A stretch of DNA of 64,000 nt, taken from Chitinimonas arctica (GTDB lineage Bacteria; Pseudomonadota; Gammaproteobacteria; Burkholderiales; Chitinimonadaceae). The notes under the pieces were generated by a model. The model had not been told where the DNA came from. It worked only from the letters and a program-made list of their open reading frames with translations, and searched no databases. The stretch spans positions 4,588,001 to 4,652,000 of the forward strand of contig NZ_CP041730.1 in the NCBI RefSeq assembly GCF_007431345.1. Direction: 5' to 3'. Of the stretch, positions 36,422 through 44,943 are shown in pieces. Both the position numbers and the translations under genes were made by a program. Within the stretch, counting starts at the first letter, position 1. Each line of letters starts with the position of its first letter.

Positions 36422-37114
36422 TCAGCGCAATCTATCCGGCGCCATATGCCCCAGCTCGGCCAGGGAGCTGACGCCGGCGCTGCAGACCACGAAATGATCG
36501 AGCAAGCAAATATCCAGCAAGGCCAGCGAGCGCTGCAGGCGGTGGGTCAGCGAGATATCGGCCGTGCTCGGTTGCGTGCAGCCGGAGGGATGGTTGTGCG
36601 CGACAATGATCGCGGCGGCGTTGCGCAGCAGCGCGCGCTTCGCCAGTTCGCGCGGATAGACGGCGGCCTGGTCCACGGTGCCACGGAATAGAATCTCGGC
36701 AGCCAGAAGCTGATGCTGGCTATCGAGGAACAAGGCCCCGAACGCTTCGCTGGTTTCGCCGCCCAGCCATAGCCGCAGGTAGTCGCGGACCGCGCGCGAG
36801 TTGATCAACGCCTGCGGTTGTCGCAATTCCTCCAGCAGCAGGCGCCGGCTGATTTCGCTGATGGCCCGCAGTTGGGTAAAACTGACAATACCCAGGCCGG
36901 CCATGGCGGTGATGTCTTGCTGGTCGGCATGGAATAGCCCGGTCAACGAACCGAATCGTGTCAACAATTCGCGTGCCAAGTCCACCGCGCTTTTGCCCGG
37001 CAGGCCGACGCGTAGGAAGATGGCTAAAAGCTCGGCATCGGAGAGGGCGCTGGCGCCTTGGTGCAGCAGCTTTTCGCGGGGGCGTTCCTTTTCCGGCCAA
37101 TCGGTGATGGGCAT
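36422..37114 (-). CDS. radC: RadC family (JAB/MPN-domain) protein
   Basis: Protein of 230 residues with an N-terminal helix-hairpin-helix-like region (about 20-90, LSDAELLAIFLRVGLPGK) and a JAB1/MPN+ metal-binding domain whose motif AHNHPSG lies at about 173-179, with the downstream ligand Asp at about 186. The name comes from an old DNA-repair assignment that has since been questioned; the biochemical role is unsettled. It is divergent from coaBC, the usual neighbour in many proteobacteria. Confidence 0.92.
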   Translation of the reverse strand: MPITDWPEKERPREKLLHQGASALSDAELLAIFLRVGLPGKSAVDLARELLTRFGSLTGLFHADQQDITAMAGLGIVSFTQLRAISEISRRLLLEELRQPQALINSRAVRDYLRLWLGGETSEAFGALFLDSQHQLLAAEILFRGTVDQAAVYPRELAKRALLRNAAAIIVAHNHPSGCTQPSTADISLTHRLQRSLALLDICLLDHFVVCSAGVSSLAELGHMAPDRLR

Positions 37115-37201
37115 GGCGCTTGGGCAGGGGTGAGGGTTGATCTACAATTGCCGATTTTTCCGGCATGTTTGCGAAGGAAATACGATGCGCGGGGTAAAAC
37201 C

Positions 37202-38395
37202 ATGAGCCGTCCAAAGAGAATATTGCTTGGCGTGACCGGCGGCGTGGCCGCCTACAAGTCGGCCGAGTTGACGCGCTTGTTCGTCAAGGCCGGCTACGAC
37301 GTGCAGGTAGCGATGAGCGAGGCCGCCACCCGCTTCGTGGCGCCGGCCACCTTCCAGGCACTGTCCGGCCGACCCGTGTTTACCGATCTGTGGGATAACC
37401 GGATCGACAACCATATGGCCCACATCGACCTGGGCCGAGAGGCCGATATCATCCTGGTGGCGCCGGCCACGGCCGACTTTATGTTCAAGCTGGCGCATGG
37501 CGCGGCCGACGACCTGCTCTCCACCCTGTGCAGCGCGCGCGACTGCCCGCTGCTGCTGGCGCCGGCGATGAACCGGCAAATGTGGGAGAACCCGCCCAAC
37601 CAGCGCAATGTGGCGCAGCTGCGGCAGGATGGCATCACCCTGTTGGGGCCGGACGAGGGCGAGCAAGCCTGCGGCGAGACCGGTTTCGGCCGCATGCTGG
37701 AGCCGGCCGCCCTGTTCGAGCATGTCGAGAACGCCTTGCAGCCCAAATACCTGCAAGGCAAAAAGATACTGATCACCGCCGGACCCACCTTCGAACGCAT
37801 CGATGCGGTACGCGGCATCACCAATTCCAGCTCCGGCAAGATGGGCTTTGCCATCGCCAAGGCAGCCATCGAAGCGGGCGCCGAGGTAATCCTGGTGGCG
37901 GGCCCTACGCCGCTGCCCACCCCGCTTGGCGCACGCCGGGTGAATGTTTCGAGCAGCCAGGAAATGCTCGGCGCGGTCAACGCCGAGGTGCCGCGCGTCG
38001 ATATCTTCGTCAGCGTCGCGGCGGTAGCCGATTACTACGTGCTCAATCCATCCGAGCAGAAGATCAAGAAGGATGCCCATATCCTCACCCTGGAACTGGC
38101 ACCGAACCCCGACATCCTCGCCAATGTGGCCGGCCTGGCCGAACCACCATTCTGTGTCGGTTTCGCCGCCGAAAGCGAAAACCTGCTGGAGTACGGCGAG
38201 CAGAAGCGTCGGCGCAAAAAGCTTCCGCTGCTGGTCGCCAATCAAGTCCAGGACGCCATGGGCGCCGAGGACAACGAAGTCTTCCTGCTGGACGACCACG
38301 GCCAACATAAATTGAACCGGGCGCCGAAGCTGGACATCGCCCGGGCCATCCTGCAACACACTGCCAAGCTTTACCGCGAGTACCACAATCCATGA
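37202..38395 (+). CDS. coaBC: Bifunctional phosphopantothenoylcysteine decarboxylase / phosphopantothenate-cysteine ligase
   Basis: Carries out two successive coenzyme A steps: joining cysteine to 4'-phosphopantothenate (CoaB, C-terminal, CTP-dependent) and decarboxylating the product (CoaC, N-terminal, FMN). It has 397 residues. The CoaC part (about 1-180) shows GVTGGVAAYKSAEL, the active-site-region HMAHIDL, LAPAMNRQMWENP, and the ACGETGFGRM flap with its Cys. The CoaB part (about 185-397) shows ITAGPTFERIDAVRGITN and the KIKK lysine motif. It overlaps dut by ATGA, so the two are translationally coupled. Confidence 0.95.
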   Translation: MSRPKRILLGVTGGVAAYKSAELTRLFVKAGYDVQVAMSEAATRFVAPATFQALSGRPVFTDLWDNRIDNHMAHIDLGREADIILVAPATADFMFKLAHGAADDLLSTLCSARDCPLLLAPAMNRQMWENPPNQRNVAQLRQDGITLLGPDEGEQACGETGFGRMLEPAALFEHVENALQPKYLQGKKILITAGPTFERIDAVRGITNSSSGKMGFAIAKAAIEAGAEVILVAGPTPLPTPLGARRVNVSSSQEMLGAVNAEVPRVDIFVSVAAVADYYVLNPSEQKIKKDAHILTLELAPNPDILANVAGLAEPPFCVGFAAESENLLEYGEQKRRRKKLPLLVANQVQDAMGAEDNEVFLLDDHGQHKLNRAPKLDIARAILQHTAKLYREYHNP

Positions 38396-38862
38396 AAAGA
38401 CAAATCGACGTACGCCTGCTCGACGAGCGCCTTACCGCCCAGCCTCCCGCCTATGCCACCGAGGGATCGGCCGGCCTGGACCTGCGCGCCTGCCTGGCGG
38501 AACCGCTGACCCTGGCGCCCGGCGCCACCTCGCTGGTACCCACCGGCATGGCCATCCACCTGGCCGACCCCGGCCTCGCCGCCATGATCCTGCCGCGCTC
38601 CGGCCTGGGGCATAAGCACGGCATCGTGCTGGGCAATCTGGTCGGCCTGATCGACTCTGACTATCAGGGGCAGATTTTTGTTTCCGTGTGGAATCGCGGG
38701 AACGAGACTTTCGTGATCCAGCCAATGGAACGCATTGCGCAGTTGGTGGTGGTGCCGGTTGTGCAGATGCACTTCAACCTGGTCGAGTCCTTTGATGCCA
38801 GTGTGAGAGGCGAGGGGGGCTTTGGTAGTACCGGCTTGGGGGTGTTGGCCGAGGCGCGGTAA
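38392..38862 (+). CDS. dut: dUTP diphosphatase
   Basis: Homotrimeric dUTPase that converts dUTP to dUMP, preventing uracil incorporation and supplying dTMP synthesis. It has 156 residues with all five motifs: GSAGLDLRA (about 25-33), LVPTGMAI, PRSGLGHKHGI, GLIDSDYQG and the C-terminal GGFGSTG arm. Its start overlaps the coaBC stop by four bases. Confidence 0.95.
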   Translation: MKRQIDVRLLDERLTAQPPAYATEGSAGLDLRACLAEPLTLAPGATSLVPTGMAIHLADPGLAAMILPRSGLGHKHGIVLGNLVGLIDSDYQGQIFVSVWNRGNETFVIQPMERIAQLVVVPVVQMHFNLVESFDASVRGEGGFGSTGLGVLAEAR

Positions 38863-38874
38863 ATTGCGGCGATA

Positions 38875-38898
38875 GGGTGTGCGCTGCCTGGCACACCC
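38875..38898 (+). terminator. Hairpin after coaBC-dut
   Basis: GGGTGTGC and its complement form a perfect 8-bp stem with an eight-base loop, 12 bases after the dut stop. No clear T tract follows, so termination strength is uncertain. Confidence 0.5.
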
Positions 38899-38945
38899 AT
38901 CTAAAAGAGAATTCAGTTTCATTTTCGTACTTGCGCATTAATTTG

Positions 38946-38992
38946 ACGCGATAACTTCTGAATTTTCCGCAGCTTACGCAATAACATCTGAA
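38946..38992. repeat. Imperfect 17-bp direct repeat beside the ADP-ribosyltransferase-like gene
   Basis: ACGCGATAACTTCTGAA (38946) and ACGCAATAACATCTGAA (38976) repeat with a 30-bp period, ending five bases before the stop of the neighbouring gene. Repeats of this kind occur at transposon ends and recombination sites. This could be a scar of the cassette's insertion, but no transposase is present. Confidence 0.45.
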
Positions 38993-38997
38993 CTGGA

Positions 38998-39684
38998 TCA
39001 ACTCGCTTTTCTCGCACGTATTTTTGGCTTGCGAGTGCGGTTAAGCTGCGCCAGTTCCCATGCAACTGCTTCGTACTCGGCATCGGCCATTAGCTTGGCT
39101 TCTGGGGGTAAAAACCAACCAAGCACACAACTTGGTTCGCGCAATGCGATCTGTATATGCGTCCGGGTCGAGAATCCAGAATTCTCAGCGACTCTATCCC
39201 CTTGGGAAAAGGCACCACGCACCGCTTGATATGCTGGCTGCTTGTCTTCTACGCGAGCCTCATGAATGAATTTGAAGACCGCGCGGTCGAGTTCGCGCAA
39301 TAGGATATCGACATCACTATCGCTTGCTTTATGGTTTTTCGGGAGTGGGAGCCCGACCTGCTTCATTGCTTCTAGATATGCGGTGAACTCCTGTATCGCT
39401 GGCTGAGTCGTCATGTCGAGCCAGTGACTGATTCGCAATACTGCACCGACGACAGCCGGCGCCGCGATTGGCTTCGCTGTGTACAGCTTTTCAGGATTGT
39501 CCTTTGATGCCTGCGCAAACAGTTGTGCCCGTACCGGGTCATTCTCAAAGAAGTATGCGCCAGGACCGAGCCAATCGTAGCGGTTGTTGCTTTCCGTCAA
39601 TGCACCAAGTTGGCCGCTTACAAGGTCGTCTCGAACCGTGGCATCACAGCCGTGGTAAACCACTACTAGGTTGCCGTGATTCAT
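38998..39684 (-). CDS. ADP-ribosyltransferase-like (PARP-type) protein, candidate toxin
   Basis: Protein of 228 residues without a signal peptide. Motifs suggest the NAD-binding ADP-ribosyltransferase fold: VVVYHGCD (His11), SNNRYDWLGPGAYFFEND (Tyr44 in the GxYFFE strand) and SGFSTRTHIQIALR (Gln178 where the catalytic Glu/Gln would sit). This gives a possible H-Y-Q triad. It overlaps the upstream 116-residue gene by four bases (ATGA), as in toxin-antitoxin operons. It lies between housekeeping dut and the chemotaxis genes, with repeats at its 3' end. Function is inference; the protein family itself is widespread in bacteria. Confidence 0.6.
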   Translation of the reverse strand: MNHGNLVVVYHGCDATVRDDLVSGQLGALTESNNRYDWLGPGAYFFENDPVRAQLFAQASKDNPEKLYTAKPIAAPAVVGAVLRISHWLDMTTQPAIQEFTAYLEAMKQVGLPLPKNHKASDSDVDILLRELDRAVFKFIHEARVEDKQPAYQAVRGAFSQGDRVAENSGFSTRTHIQIALREPSCVLGWFLPPEAKLMADAEYEAVAWELAQLNRTRKPKIRARKAS

Positions 39685-40031
39685 CTCGCCTTGCTCGTCG
39701 CCTTTTGCGTAGGTTTACGTGTGGTGCTTGGGGCGATATCTTTGCTGGATAGGTTTAGCGGCACAACGCCGGCACGCTTGGCGATACGCAAGATTTTTGC
39801 CGCATCAAGATCGATTCGCGCTGTGGGTAGATCAACCGGGCCAACAACCACGTTGAAACGCTTGGACACAGCCAGAACGGACGCCCGGTACTTACGCCGC
39901 ATACTTGCAAGGGCGCTCACCCCATCGAGTACATTCCCCGACTCAAGGACTTTAGACGTACGCCGATCCTCCTTGACGCTGACGAGAGGTTCAGCCAATA
40001 CTTTGTTGGTTAGCCCTGCACGCTTCGCCAT
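39681..40031 (-). CDS. Uncharacterised basic protein, partner of the ADP-ribosyltransferase-like protein
   Basis: Protein of 116 residues with start ATG 40031 (AGGAG six bases upstream; a TTG two codons earlier is weaker). A basic N-terminus (MAKRAGLTNKVL) is followed by a helical region (VLDGVSALASMRRKYRAS) and a short beta/helix unit (PVDLPTARIDLDAAKILRIAK). The Thr/Lys/Ser-rich tail (STTRKPTQKATSKAR) could contact nucleic acid. No family is recognised. Position and the ATGA overlap suggest an antitoxin or immunity partner of the next gene. Confidence 0.6.
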   Translation of the reverse strand: MAKRAGLTNKVLAEPLVSVKEDRRTSKVLESGNVLDGVSALASMRRKYRASVLAVSKRFNVVVGPVDLPTARIDLDAAKILRIAKRAGVVPLNLSSKDIAPSTTRKPTQKATSKAR

Positions 40032-40334
40032 CTTCAACTCCTGCTGAACACCTGCATTGTCTTGACCACCTGCCCATTATGCGCGATTTCGGCAGGCATC
40101 GCAGTCACGTGCTGTGGTTGCGGCGCGCCGCGGCGCGCCGCGCCTTATGCCGAACGTAGGACAGCCCTGATCATGGCAAGTTGCATTCGCGAGGGCATAT
40201 ATGCGGTGTTTGGAAAACCAGCAACTGAGCCGCTTAATTCGGAGCGAACCGATAGCCTGGGGAGCGCTGCCTCGCACCCAACAAAAAGCCCAACCTCTCG
40301 GCTGGGCCATATATTTCACCTGGTTGCCGAAAGC
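40032..40334. other. Intergenic region with tandem GC palindrome; no gene recognised
   Basis: About 300 bases upstream of the cassette and downstream of the EAL-HDOD gene. It holds two adjoining copies of the palindrome CGGCGCGCCG (40121-40140) and the terminator of the EAL-HDOD gene at its far end. The rest probably contains the cassette promoter. Confidence 0.5.
40283..40307 (-). terminator. Rho-independent terminator after the EAL-HDOD gene
   Basis: On the minus strand GCCCAGCC, GAGA, GGTTGGGC (one G-T pair) is followed by five T residues, 27 bases after the stop. Confidence 0.8.
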
Positions 40335-41552
40335 CTAAACCCCCAGTTCCTCCACCCAAGCCAAGGCCGACACATGCGCCTTGTTCAGCATCTCCGGCGT
40401 CAGATGTAGATGCTCGCAAAGCCTCGGCACTTCCGCCATTTCCGGGTCTTCGCAAGCCTCTGCCAGCTCCAGGAAGGGACCATAGATACCCGTGCGGCCC
40501 AGCAGCGCCTCAGAGACCGATTCCGGCAGCAGCAGCGTCTCCAGGATCTTGTCCATGGGCATGTCCAACATCACATCCAGCAGCGAGAACACCCCGACGA
40601 TAAACAGATTGTCGCGATCCGTGCCGTCGAGCATGTGGCTGCCCATCAATTCGACCAGGCGGCCTCGCGTGACGGCGGTTTTCATCAGCGCGGGCGGGGT
40701 GCCGGCGTCGGAGCTGGCGGTGACCAGCAGCAGGGTCAGCCAGCGATAGAGCTTCTGGTAGCCGAGGATGGTGACCGCGTGCCGGAAGGAATGGATTTCG
40801 CACGACAGACCGAAGCCGGCCGAATTGATATAGCGCAACAATTTGAACGACAGCGCCACATCGCGCTTGAGAGCGTTTTCGATGTCGTTGATCTCGGCAT
40901 TGTTCCTGAGCATGTTCAGCAGCGTCAGGATATTGGCGTAGGCGGGGTTGATCACCTTGGCCGAGAGTGTTTCCGGGTGGGCGAAGTAATAGCCCTGGAA
41001 ACAGTCCATGCCCACTTCCAGGCAGAACTTGAATTCGTCCTTGGTCTCGACCTTTTCCGCCACTTGCAGCACCGGGAACTTGCGCAGTTCCTTGGAAAGG
41101 CTTTTTACGTTTTCCAGACCCAGTTGCAGGATGTCCAGCTTGACGTAGTTGGCGAATTCGAGGAAGGGCGCGGTTTGCGGCGTGTAAGTAAAGTCGTCCA
41201 GCGCGATGCCGAAACCCTGGGCGCGCAATTCCTTGGCGCGGGCCAGCAGCTCGGGCGTGGCGTTGACCGATTCGACGATCTCCAGCACGACCCGTTGCGG
41301 ATGCAGCAGTTCGAGGAAATTGCTTTCCAGCATCGAGGTCGCGACGTTGACGAAGGCCAGCTTGCTGCCGACCAACCAGTCCACCCCCATGTTCGACAGG
41401 GTGTTGACCAGGATATTGGTGCCGGCTTGCATATCGCTGGAAAAGTCGGCCGAGAGCGCAGCCTGGTCAAGCCGGAACAGCAGTTCGTAACCGATGATCT
41501 GCTGTTGACGGTTGAGGATTGGCTGGCGGCCGATAAAGGCGTTGTTCTGCAT
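40335..41552 (-). CDS. EAL-HDOD domain signalling protein
   Basis: Cytoplasmic protein of 405 residues. A degenerate EAL domain (about 5-195; GYELLFR in place of the EAL motif, EIVESV, ALDDF, KLDILQL, QGYYF) is joined to an HDOD domain (about 200-395; FKLLRYINSAGFG, then FRHAVTILGYQKLYRW). Proteins of this YuxH/CdgJ-like type are generally inactive as c-di-GMP phosphodiesterases and affect motility. It follows cheA by 87 bases on the same strand, so it may be part of the chemotaxis transcription unit. It is followed by a strong terminator. Confidence 0.88.
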   Translation of the reverse strand: MQNNAFIGRQPILNRQQQIIGYELLFRLDQAALSADFSSDMQAGTNILVNTLSNMGVDWLVGSKLAFVNVATSMLESNFLELLHPQRVVLEIVESVNATPELLARAKELRAQGFGIALDDFTYTPQTAPFLEFANYVKLDILQLGLENVKSLSKELRKFPVLQVAEKVETKDEFKFCLEVGMDCFQGYYFAHPETLSAKVINPAYANILTLLNMLRNNAEINDIENALKRDVALSFKLLRYINSAGFGLSCEIHSFRHAVTILGYQKLYRWLTLLLVTASSDAGTPPALMKTAVTRGRLVELMGSHMLDGTDRDNLFIVGVFSLLDVMLDMPMDKILETLLLPESVSEALLGRTGIYGPFLELAEACEDPEMAEVPRLCEHLHLTPEMLNKAHVSALAWVEELGV

Positions 41553-41639
41553 ATTGACTCGCGGTGAACGAAAGCAGTCGGATGGGCTTAAAACAGCAAC
41601 TTCATTATGCAGACCACGTTCGGCATTGGCAATTAAGCG

Positions 41640-43607
41640 TCATGCCTTGTGCGTCAGCATCTCCAGGAATTGCGTGGTCTTGATGGCGGACTGGTCGGAA
41701 TGGCTGTCTTCCAGCAAATCCTCCATATCCAGCACCAATACCACCGAGCCGTCGCCGGACAAGGTTGCCCCGGCGACGCCGCGTGGACGGATGTTCGCCA
41801 AGGGTTTGATCACCACGTCGTCGCGGCCGATAAAGCTGTCTATGGCCAGGATAAAGCTGTTCTCGCCGGACTGCATCAGCACGCCGAACTGTGGCGTCTG
41901 GGTCTCTTCCCAGCCTAGCAGGCGGGCCAGCGAGCGCACCGACAGGATCTCGTCGCGGACGACGATGGTGGCGCGCCCGGATACCTCCTGGACCTGTTCG
42001 GACCGGAGCGGGATGATCTCGCGCACCATGGCCAGCGGCACACCGAAGGGCTGGTTGCAGACCCGCACCACCAGCACCGGCAGGATGGCCAGGGTCAGCG
42101 GCAGCGAGATGGCGAAGCGCGAGCCTTCGCCGATGACCGAATGGATATCGATGCGGCCATTCAGCTTTTGGATATTGGTCTTGACCACATCCATGCCGAC
42201 GCCGCGGCCGGACACGCTGGAAATCTGGTCCTTGGTCGAGAAGCCGGGTAGGAACACCAGCTGCAAGGCCTGTTTGTCATCCATGCTGTTGGCGGTTTCC
42301 AGGTCGATCAGACCTTTCTCGACCGCTTTGCGGCGCAGCATATCCGGCCGCATACCCTTACCGTCGTCAACGATCTCGATCAGGATATGGTCGCCGACCT
42401 GGGTGGCCGACAGCTGCACGATGCTCTTGGTCGGCTTGCCGGCGGCGATGCGTTCTTCGATGGTTTCCACGCCGTGGTCCACCGCATTGCGTACCAGGTG
42501 GACCAGCGGATCGTTCAGATCCTCCAGCATGGTCTTGTCCAGCTCGGTTTCTTCGCCGCTGATTACCAGCTCGACGTCCTTGCCCAATTGCCGTGCCAGA
42601 TCGCGTGCCAGGCGGGGGTACTTCTGGAACAGGCGGCCGATCGGCTGCATGCGGGTCTTCATGACCGCGTTCTGCAGATCGCTGACCAGCAGGTCGAGTT
42701 GACCGATGGCTTCATCCAGCGCTTTCAGGGTGCCGCTATCGGTCTTGCCGTTGAGGATGTCGGTGCGCAAGGTGGTGAGACGGTTCTTGGTCAGGCCGAT
42801 TTCGCCGGACAGATTCAATACCTGGTCGAGCCGGTTGGTATCGATGCGGATGGTGGTTTCCTGCGTCGCCAACTGCTGGGCGGCGGGTGGCGGCTTGTTC
42901 GCCATGGCCGGCGCGGCGGCCTTGAGGCCCGTGGTGGGTGAGGCGGGCGCAGCGGGGGGAGGCGGTGCCGGCGCGGCTACTGGTGCCGCAGGCAAGGTGG
43001 CCGCTGGGGCGGGTGCGGGAGCTGGCGCCGGAGGCGCGGCTGCCATGGCCGGTGCGGCTACCGGCGATGGGCTGGCGGCTTTGGGCGCGCTGCCAGTGAT
43101 AGCCTGGTGCAGTGCCGCCCAATCAGGCCCGTCGCCATGGTGGGCGGCGGCGGGAGGTGGGGCTGGGGCGTGTACCGGCGCGGGAGCAGGAGCCGGCGCC
43201 GCGCTTGCGCCGGAACGGCCTTCCAATGCCTCGTCCAACTGGAACAATAAGGCGGCGTCGGCAGGGGCGGGGGTGCGGGCCTGGGCCATGGAGCCGAACA
43301 TTTCCTTCACCACGCCCGTGGCGGCGAGGATGGCATCCAGCAGTTCCGGATTGAGGGTCAGCTCGCCGTTGCGCAGCTTGTCGAACAGGTTCTCGGTACG
43401 ATGGCAAAGATTCACCAGGGCGTCGACATTGAGAAAGCCGGCGCCACCCTTGATGGTGTGGAAACCCCGAAAAATGACGTTGAGCAGATTCTTGTCGTCC
43501 GGCCGCTTTTCCAACTCGACCAACTTGTTGTCCACGTCGGAAAGCAGCTCCGAGGCTTCCGTGAGGAAATCCTGGAGCAAGTCTTCCATGCCGGCAAAAT
43601 CACTCAT
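41640..43607 (-). CDS. cheA: Chemotaxis histidine kinase CheA
   Basis: Kinase of 655 residues that phosphorylates CheY from receptor input. The HPt domain (1 to about 125) has His50 in FHTIKGGAGFL. A very long Ala/Pro-rich linker (about 128-245) occupies the place where a P2 CheY-binding domain would be. The dimerisation domain follows (about 250-320). The ATPase domain shows HLVRNAVDHGVE, DDGKGM and GRGVGMDVV. The C-terminal CheW-like domain is about 510-650. It is the last che gene of a five-gene run, 27 bases after cheZ. No cheW lies in the window. Confidence 0.93.
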   Translation of the reverse strand: MSDFAGMEDLLQDFLTEASELLSDVDNKLVELEKRPDDKNLLNVIFRGFHTIKGGAGFLNVDALVNLCHRTENLFDKLRNGELTLNPELLDAILAATGVVKEMFGSMAQARTPAPADAALLFQLDEALEGRSGASAAPAPAPAPVHAPAPPPAAAHHGDGPDWAALHQAITGSAPKAASPSPVAAPAMAAAPPAPAPAPAPAATLPAAPVAAPAPPPPAAPASPTTGLKAAAPAMANKPPPAAQQLATQETTIRIDTNRLDQVLNLSGEIGLTKNRLTTLRTDILNGKTDSGTLKALDEAIGQLDLLVSDLQNAVMKTRMQPIGRLFQKYPRLARDLARQLGKDVELVISGEETELDKTMLEDLNDPLVHLVRNAVDHGVETIEERIAAGKPTKSIVQLSATQVGDHILIEIVDDGKGMRPDMLRRKAVEKGLIDLETANSMDDKQALQLVFLPGFSTKDQISSVSGRGVGMDVVKTNIQKLNGRIDIHSVIGEGSRFAISLPLTLAILPVLVVRVCNQPFGVPLAMVREIIPLRSEQVQEVSGRATIVVRDEILSVRSLARLLGWEETQTPQFGVLMQSGENSFILAIDSFIGRDDVVIKPLANIRPRGVAGATLSGDGSVVLVLDMEDLLEDSHSDQSAIKTTQFLEMLTHKA

Positions 43608-43634
43608 GGCATCGTCCTTCTAGGCTGAGGCCGT

Positions 43635-44480
43635 TCAGAAACCGAGGCTGGCGAGCAGGTCGTCGACCTGTTCCTGATTGGTTACCACATCGGTGCGCCC
43701 TTCCGAATTATAGACCGGCCCATTGAGCAGGCTTTCGTCTACTTCCGCCAATGAGGGCTTGATCGTGCCCGCCGGCGAGAACTGCACCAGGAATTCGAAC
43801 AGGCTGCTTTCCATTTCCTTGGCCATTTCCACGATCTTTTTGATCACCTGGCCGGTCAGATCCTGGAAGTCTTGCGCCATCATGATTTCGAGCAGCTGCG
43901 AATTGGTCGCGCGGGCGTTGCCGGCGGACAGCTTCAGATGCTCGCGGGTACGCTGCGCCAGCTGTTTGAACTCTTCCACCGACAACTGGTTGGCGTAGAG
44001 CTTGTCCCATTCGGCCGCGAGGGCATCCGATTCGCTTTCTATCCTGTCCTGCAGCGGCTGGGCTACATCCACGGCGTTCAGTGTGCGGTTGGCGGCCTGT
44101 TCCGTCAGGGTGGCGACATAGGCCAGCCTGTCGCGTGCATCGGGGATTGCCGAAGCGGCTTTTTCCAGCGACTTGTCGTAGCCCATCTCGCGCAGCGCGT
44201 CGTGCACCTTGCGGGTCAATTGGCCGATGCTGGCGAACATCGATCTGGCCGGCTCGTGCAGCGCATCCATGTCGGTTGCCATGATGGGTGCGGGACTGGG
44301 CTCGGCTGCCTTCTCGACTGCTTTTTCCGGTACGGCTACCGGCGCGGCCTCCGCCATGGGGGCGGGTTCGGCGGCGGGTGCAGGGGAGGGTGCCGGGCTC
44401 TCCTTGCCGGCGTTCACGATGCTGTCGAACAATGCCTGCAGATCGTCGGAGTCGCCGCTGTTAATGGCTTTTTCGCTCAC
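43635..44480 (-). CDS. cheZ: Chemotaxis protein CheZ (CheY-P phosphatase)
   Basis: Dephosphorylates CheY-P. It has 281 residues, longer than the enterobacterial form because of an Ala/Pro-rich N-terminal segment (about 28-68). The long helical hairpin carries the catalytic QDFQDLTGQVIKK motif (about 203-215; Asp and Gln as in CheZ). The C-terminal CheY-binding helix reads QEQVDDLLASLGF. It lies between cheY and cheA in the operon. Confidence 0.93.
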   Translation of the reverse strand: MSEKAINSGDSDDLQALFDSIVNAGKESPAPSPAPAAEPAPMAEAAPVAVPEKAVEKAAEPSPAPIMATDMDALHEPARSMFASIGQLTRKVHDALREMGYDKSLEKAASAIPDARDRLAYVATLTEQAANRTLNAVDVAQPLQDRIESESDALAAEWDKLYANQLSVEEFKQLAQRTREHLKLSAGNARATNSQLLEIMMAQDFQDLTGQVIKKIVEMAKEMESSLFEFLVQFSPAGTIKPSLAEVDESLLNGPVYNSEGRTDVVTNQEQVDDLLASLGF

Positions 44481-44498
44481 ATTGAACTCCTGCGTGGG

Positions 44499-44888
44499 TT
44501 ATTTGTTGAGAGCCTGGAAAATCTTGCCCAGCTTCTCATCCAGCGTGGCGGCGGTGAAAGGCTTGACGATATAGCCGCTCGCCCCGGCCTGGGCGGCTTC
44601 GATGATGTTTTCCTTCTTCGCCTCGGCCGTGATCATCAGGAAAGGCAGGTGCTTGAGGGTGGGCTCGCCCCGAACCGCCTTCAATAGCTCGATGCCGGTC
44701 ATATTGGGCATGTTCCAGTCGGAGACGACGAAATCGAAGGTGGTAGATTTCAGCTTGTGAAGCGCGACTTGGCCATCTTCAGCCTCCTCTACGTTGCTGT
44801 AGCCCAGCTCTTTGAGCAGGTTGCGAACGATGCGACGCATCGTCGAAAAGTCGTCAACCACCAGGAATCGAATGTTCTTGTCCGTCAT
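44499..44888 (-). CDS. cheY: Chemotaxis response regulator CheY
   Basis: Single receiver domain of 129 residues that binds FliM when phosphorylated and changes flagellar rotation. All active-site residues are present: Asp12, Asp13, phosphoacceptor Asp57, Thr87 and Lys109. WNMPNMTGIELL and YIVKPFTA are typical of CheY. It lies between the second cheV and cheZ. Confidence 0.95.
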   Translation of the reverse strand: MTDKNIRFLVVDDFSTMRRIVRNLLKELGYSNVEEAEDGQVALHKLKSTTFDFVVSDWNMPNMTGIELLKAVRGEPTLKHLPFLMITAEAKKENIIEAAQAGASGYIVKPFTAATLDEKLGKIFQALNK

Positions 44889-44943
44889 TTCTTGCTCCGA
44901 GAAACCGCGCTTGCGGGCGTGCGGCTAACCGCGTTATGTGGAA

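Noticed and set aside
40062..40409. 115-codon plus-strand frame
   Set aside because: It runs across a rho-independent terminator and into the end of the EAL-HDOD gene on the other strand, with no family resemblance.
41512..42702. Long Ser/Thr/Arg-rich plus-strand frame opposite cheA
   Set aside because: Antisense shadow of a secure gene; no start signal or family resemblance.
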